Of a stretch of DNA of 64,000 nucleotides, positions 60,301 through 64,000 are shown piece after piece. The notes beneath the pieces are model-generated. The model was not told the origin of the DNA. It ran no database searches and saw nothing but the letters and a program-made list of their open reading frames with translations. The position numbers and the translations under genes are program-made. The DNA is from Margaritispora aquatica (Eukaryota; Ascomycota; Leotiomycetes; Helotiales; Discinellaceae): contig VJWN01000012.1 in assembly GCA_007644065.1 (NCBI GenBank), forward strand, positions 237,758-301,757. The letters run 5' to 3'. Within the stretch, counting starts at the first letter, position 1; each line of letters starts with the position of its first letter.

Positions 60301-60902
60301 AAGTAAAGAATTTGGTGACATCGAGATAACAATCAAGAGGAAAAATTCCAAGGCGTTCAAAGCTGGTCAGAGTTCTAGAGCTTCTAGGGACGACAAGAGC
60401 AAAGAGAACGATGACTTCGACGAAATCGAGGTTAGAATCAAGCGAAGTCCTGAGCCCTCGGATGCTGGCAAATTTATTGGAGCTAGCCAGACTCGCAAGA
60501 GTTCCGAATCTGAGCGTGGAAGATATCCCAATGGCATTCCCAAGAAACAGCACTCGATTCCCGGACCGTCTTTTGGGGATGATGAAGATAGTTATGAGGA
60601 CAAGCTGTATCCGTCACATTGCCAGCGCCAACCAGAGAACCAGCCTATACACTGGCCTCTTCATAACATTAGAGATGCAGGATGGCGGTGATATTTCATG
60701 TCAAGAATATGGAAACTGGAAATTGTCAATTGGTAATAAGCGTGATCTTCATTCTCGAGGTGTAGGCAATCAATGCCAACTTTTATTCCTCTCGGCCAAG
60801 GCTTTCAATGTTTTCATGCTCATCAACAAGAATTCAACCTGGGTGGAGCAACTTGAACGAATGGAAACAAATCAGCCATATAATTCGAGATACTCATTTT
60901 GA
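57301..60902 (+). pseudogene. Protein kinase fused to WD-like propeller, four in-frame stops
   Basis: Conceptual exons 57301-57612, 57668-57877, about 57940-58406, 58477-60590 and 60673-60902. The kinase is clear and once active: LGKGSFGVV, RAVKEIVK, MEYLPLGDLEGYI, FAHRDLKP, VKIADFGISKK, GTEAYQAPEVRG and DVWSVGAIAFRI. Then come propeller blades (HTVVFSPDGNLIATTDL ... TVTVWNT; PKVVFSTNGQYLVG; IIISPSGRWLAYF; VFSHNDRWLIT), a Ser-rich linker and a tail with two related units (DIEITIKRKNS, EIEVRIKRSP). In-frame stops: TGA 57478-57480 where the family has Trp, TAA 57686-57688, TAG 58619-58621, TGA 60293-60295. Each is one C to T or G to A from a sense codon. The intron before NILV also lacks an AG acceptor before the conserved Asn. 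Confidence 0.75.
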
Positions 60903-61745
60903 TTCGGCGTTACGTATCATATGGTGACATATGATTGAGTATTTGGTTGTTTGAGTTTCCTTGTTAAATGTGGTGGCGTGTATAGTTCTTGATTTATGTT
61001 TACTGAAGTGCGAATTGAATTCTCTTATGAGTAGGGACTAGTGGAATGAGCTGGCGGAGGTGGCATTCGAATCATTTTTTGTTCATTATGCGAGCCATGT
61101 CTTTTGGATTTTTTTTTAACTAGGGGATGTCCACTTCGCCTGTAGATAAATTTGCGTCCCATTGTCTCCTCCATTCTTCCGAATAGCTGCTGTTAATCTG
61201 GATTTCCTTTAAGTAGTCGTTGTTGTGTCGAAACAACAGGTATAATTTAGGGCGGTGGTGGATCATAGATTGTCGAGATTTACGAAGTAGTGTTTTCCTT
61301 TGTTAACTTCTTTATATGATATGGCACTCGGCATTACTGGCGTTTTATCATCTAACATTGATAGCAGATCATTTAACATAAATAAATTCTGTATATATGT
61401 AGTCTGTAGCACATTCTTGCAACGTGAAGAGTAGTGGCGGGAAAGTGAATGGTCGATTCAACTCGCCAAATCCACGAATCCCACCACAAGTTTGTTGTAC
61501 AAAATAAGTGGATGGTAAACAAAAGTTGAAGAAGTTATGCTGCCGCTCTGTGACATTAAATGTGGTTTAGAACTTATATATCGTTGCTGTTTTAATTACA
61601 AACTTATTAAGATTACATCGGAAACATGGCAGCGTATACCAACAACCAGTCTGGCAAAACGCAGGAAAGATTTATGTAGATCATATCATACACACATACA
61701 CATCCATCGGAACTAACAAAAAAAACAATAGCTCAATATATACCC
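60903..61745. other. Intergenic
   Basis: About 840 bp of AT-rich sequence between convergent units. No gene seen. Confidence 0.5.
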
Positions 61746-63840
61746 TCAACCAAAGACCTCCATCATAAAATGATACTCAACAAAACTCTTCTCCTCCCTC
61801 GCCCTCGCCGTCAAAATCCTACACCGATCCGCCAATTCATACCCAATAGGTGGAGCACCGCAAAAGAACACGCCAACCTTGCGTCTCTTGATCTCACCAA
61901 TCCCCTTCTCCTCGACCCTACCCCTACAATACCGTAGCATCATCTGGTAATGTTCATCCATAATAGCCGCCAAATCCGGGCGTCCAAAATGCGTCGTATT
62001 AATCAAGCCCGTCAGCGCGGATGCAGGATGCTCCGGCGTGCGATGACACTCAAGCAGGTAGCGATACACATGCGTGGCAATGTTCTTGCGCTTCTGGGTG
62101 ACGTGCGTAACGATATTGACGTCGAGGTGCGGCTTGTCGTCATTGCGGTGCGACATTGAGGAGCGGGAGATCTCGTTGAGCAGGTCGGAGAACCAGAGCA
62201 GGTAGTTCTTGTCCTTGACGATCCAGTGGAAGTCAACGCGGCGGTACTTGGGACGTTCAAGCTCCTCTTCGCAGGCGGATGTCTTCTCGGTGAGGGTCGT
62301 GGCGTCGGCTTCGTGGCGGTTTTCGCGTGCTTGGAGATCGGCGAGGATTCCGCTGAAAGGTGTGACGCCTATGCCGCTGCCAAGCACGATGGAGTGGTCG
62401 AAATCGTAGAAGCGTTGGGCTGGAGCTCCGAAGGGTCCATCGATGCCGATGATGATGGGGTGGGATTGGCCTGCTTTACCTAGTTGGCGGAGCTTGGATG
62501 TCCAGTCTCCGTCGGTTTTGATGTGTACTTGCAGCTCATTACCTATGCATGTGCTGATGGTGAATGGATGCCATTGCAACCTCGACAGAGCTGGCACTTG
62601 GAGGAAGATGTACTGGCCCGCTTTATAGTTCCAATATCTGTGATTGGGCATTGTTGCAGTAATAGCAACAGTGTCGTCATCTAATATTTCCAACTTGGCT
62701 TTGATGGCAATGAAGCCGTTAATTATCCTGAAAAGTCGTTCGATGGTGACTAGAATGGTGGGAATAGCTATCCAATACCCCATCATGTAAAATTGGAGGA
62801 TTTGCCTCGTTCCATGAGCGAAGAGAAGGCCGATGATGGGAAACATGAGTAAGTGACCAAGTTGGAAGACTTCGTAGCTCCATTTTCGCACAACTGGCAT
62901 GCTCAAGATAGCCAGTAAGTAGAAAAGGCCGAGCATTGTAATACCGGACCAGCCAGGAAGAAGAGCAACATAGTCGCGGTATGCCATCGGAGCACCTAGT
63001 TGAAGAGTGACCTGCTGTTGCTGAGCCGCTCTGCTGCCATATAAAAACGATCTGACATTATGTTAAAAATGAAGCGAGAGTGATTAATACATCAACGCAT
63101 ACCCAGTCAAGTGTCCAATGGCATGAGTTGTCGCAAAGAACAGGGCCACGATTGAAATCTTGATGTGAAAGCTTTGAGAGAGATCCCAATTGATGAATCT
63201 GGAGAGGTAGTAGGACTTTCTTGCATATGTCGACAAATACCTCGACATGGACAATATCAAGAAGAAGAATGTTGGGTACAGAACACCAGCAGATGTTTTT
63301 GCCAGCACAACACCCCACCCGAGAGCCTAAAAACCTTAGAAGCAGAAACAGTTTTGAAACCATTGAACTTACAGCGGTGTATGGCCCAGTGACATATTTC
63401 ACCAGCTGCCATGTCCCCATCCCAATCATTAGACCAACCACTAAAGCAATGAACAAAACCTCCGGTCCCTGAACACTCCAGAAAGCACGTATCTTTCTTC
63501 CCATAGACATCCTTTTCATATAATCATCATGTTCCTGATCCGCTTTCTTCTCAGGATTCATGGACGGCACCTTCCATGACTTGACAATCTCTACAAACTC
63601 AGCACGAGGGATTCGATTCTTGTCCGTTCCCATCATGGATCTCAAGAAGTGATGTCGCTGGCCATCTTCTCGGTCCTTGTGGTGAAGGTTGTGAGGTTTG
63701 GGTGTGGGAGCAATCTCATGGTGTACTTCGTCAAGTTTTTTCTCAACTTCATCGTAGGCAATGACTCCATCATCATTTCTATCCAATTCATTCAGGAAAT
63801 CCTCGATTTCTTTGTCAGAAAGATACTGCTCATTAGACAT
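61746..63840 (-). CDS. noxC: NADPH oxidase with N-terminal EF-hand (NoxC type)
   Basis: Three exons (63840-63373, 63326-63103, 63051-61746) with introns of 46 and 51 nt give 665 residues. A canonical EF-hand loop (DRNDDGVIAYDE, residues about 20-31) and a degenerate second one (GTDKNRIPRAEF) precede about six membrane helices. Heme-ligand histidines are paired 14 apart (FHIKISIVALFFATTH) and 13 apart (GHLLMFPIIGLLFAH), as in gp91phox. The FAD motif is HPFTIS, NADPH motifs are GSGIGVTPF and FFCGAPPIG, and the enzyme ends in the Nox-like MEVFG. It moves electrons from NADPH across the membrane to oxygen, making superoxide. The EF-hand points to calcium control and to the NoxC class rather than NoxA or NoxB. 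Confidence 0.92.
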
Positions 63841-63900
63841 TTTGTAAACCTAGAGAATAGGAAGTAGATATGGCCGACACATGCTTTGGAGAGGGATTCT

Positions 63901-64000
63901 CTAGTTTTGTTCACGCTTGGTTGGAATAGCCTCAAAAATCAAACCATGGTTGTCGACGTAGGCCCAGTCGATCTCAAGATGGCCAGTCTTGATGGCTAAG
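63901..64000 (-). CDS. 3' end of an unidentified gene, cut by the window edge
   Basis: Minus-strand open frame entering from the right edge and ending at a TAG (63903-63901). The visible C-terminus includes KTGHLEIDWAYVDNHGLIF and ends PTKREQN. Composition is protein-like, with no stop in 32 codons. I do not recognise the family. It would be transcribed toward the Nox gene, only about 60 bp from its ATG. Confidence 0.5.
   Translation of the reverse strand, partial: LAIKTGHLEIDWAYVDNHGLIFEAIPTKREQN

Overview
The window looks like nuclear DNA of a filamentous ascomycete (Pezizomycotina; the protein resemblances suggest Leotiomycetes, but that placement is inferred from memory). Genes lie on both strands and carry many short GT-AG introns, mostly 45-60 nt, with CTAAC/CTGAC-type branch sites. 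The protein families are typical of such fungi: Ssn3, Sec31, Sde2, Hul4, Gep3, Mrp49, a Nox with an EF-hand and a Zn2Cys6 regulator. All exon models below were assembled by hand from reading frame, splice consensus and family motifs, and the exon lengths were checked to keep frame.

1-12.9 kb: a doubtful small secreted protein, a tiny ORF behind a TATA box, tRNA-Arg(UCU), the Mediator kinase Ssn3/CDK8, N-acetylglucosamine-6-phosphate deacetylase, and a large SMP/C2 membrane-contact-site protein (Mug190/tricalbin-like). 13-16.4 kb: gene-poor, with a 656-bp non-autonomous element that has 99-bp terminal inverted repeats and an 8-bp target duplication. 16.4-21.6 kb: a 12-exon zinc alcohol (D-arabinitol-type) dehydrogenase, ribosomal protein eS10 with an intron inside its start codon, and SDE2 with the GGKGG processing site. 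22-30 kb: a secreted proline-rich repeat protein, an M20 amidohydrolase whose 5' end has a decayed second copy 3.2 kb upstream, COX12 with an apparent 3-nt exon, a divergently transcribed small inner-membrane respiratory protein, and a Cyp33-like RRM protein. 30-36.4 kb: SEC31 and an F-box-like protein.

37-43.7 kb is a possible polyol/sugar utilisation cluster: a Zn2Cys6 regulator, a sorbitol/xylitol-type dehydrogenase and an MFS sugar porter. The regulator has a damaged splice acceptor. 45-54.4 kb is housekeeping: ribosomal protein eL15 with a C/D-box snoRNA candidate in intron 1, the HECT ligase HUL4, and a divergent mitoribosome pair (MRP49, GEP3). 55-61 kb holds two broken signalling genes, head to head: a HeLo/HET-like protein fused to a pseudokinase (frameshifted), and a protein kinase fused to a WD-like propeller (four in-frame stops). 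They look like remains of a fungal allorecognition or cell-death locus. 61.7-64 kb: a NoxC-type NADPH oxidase with an EF-hand, and the 3' end of an unidentified gene at the window edge.

The strongest observations are the decayed death/immunity-like pair, the transition-type lesions (C to T or G to A) in several places, the inverted-repeat element, the 3-nt exons, the regulator's acceptor lesion and the intronic snoRNA candidate.
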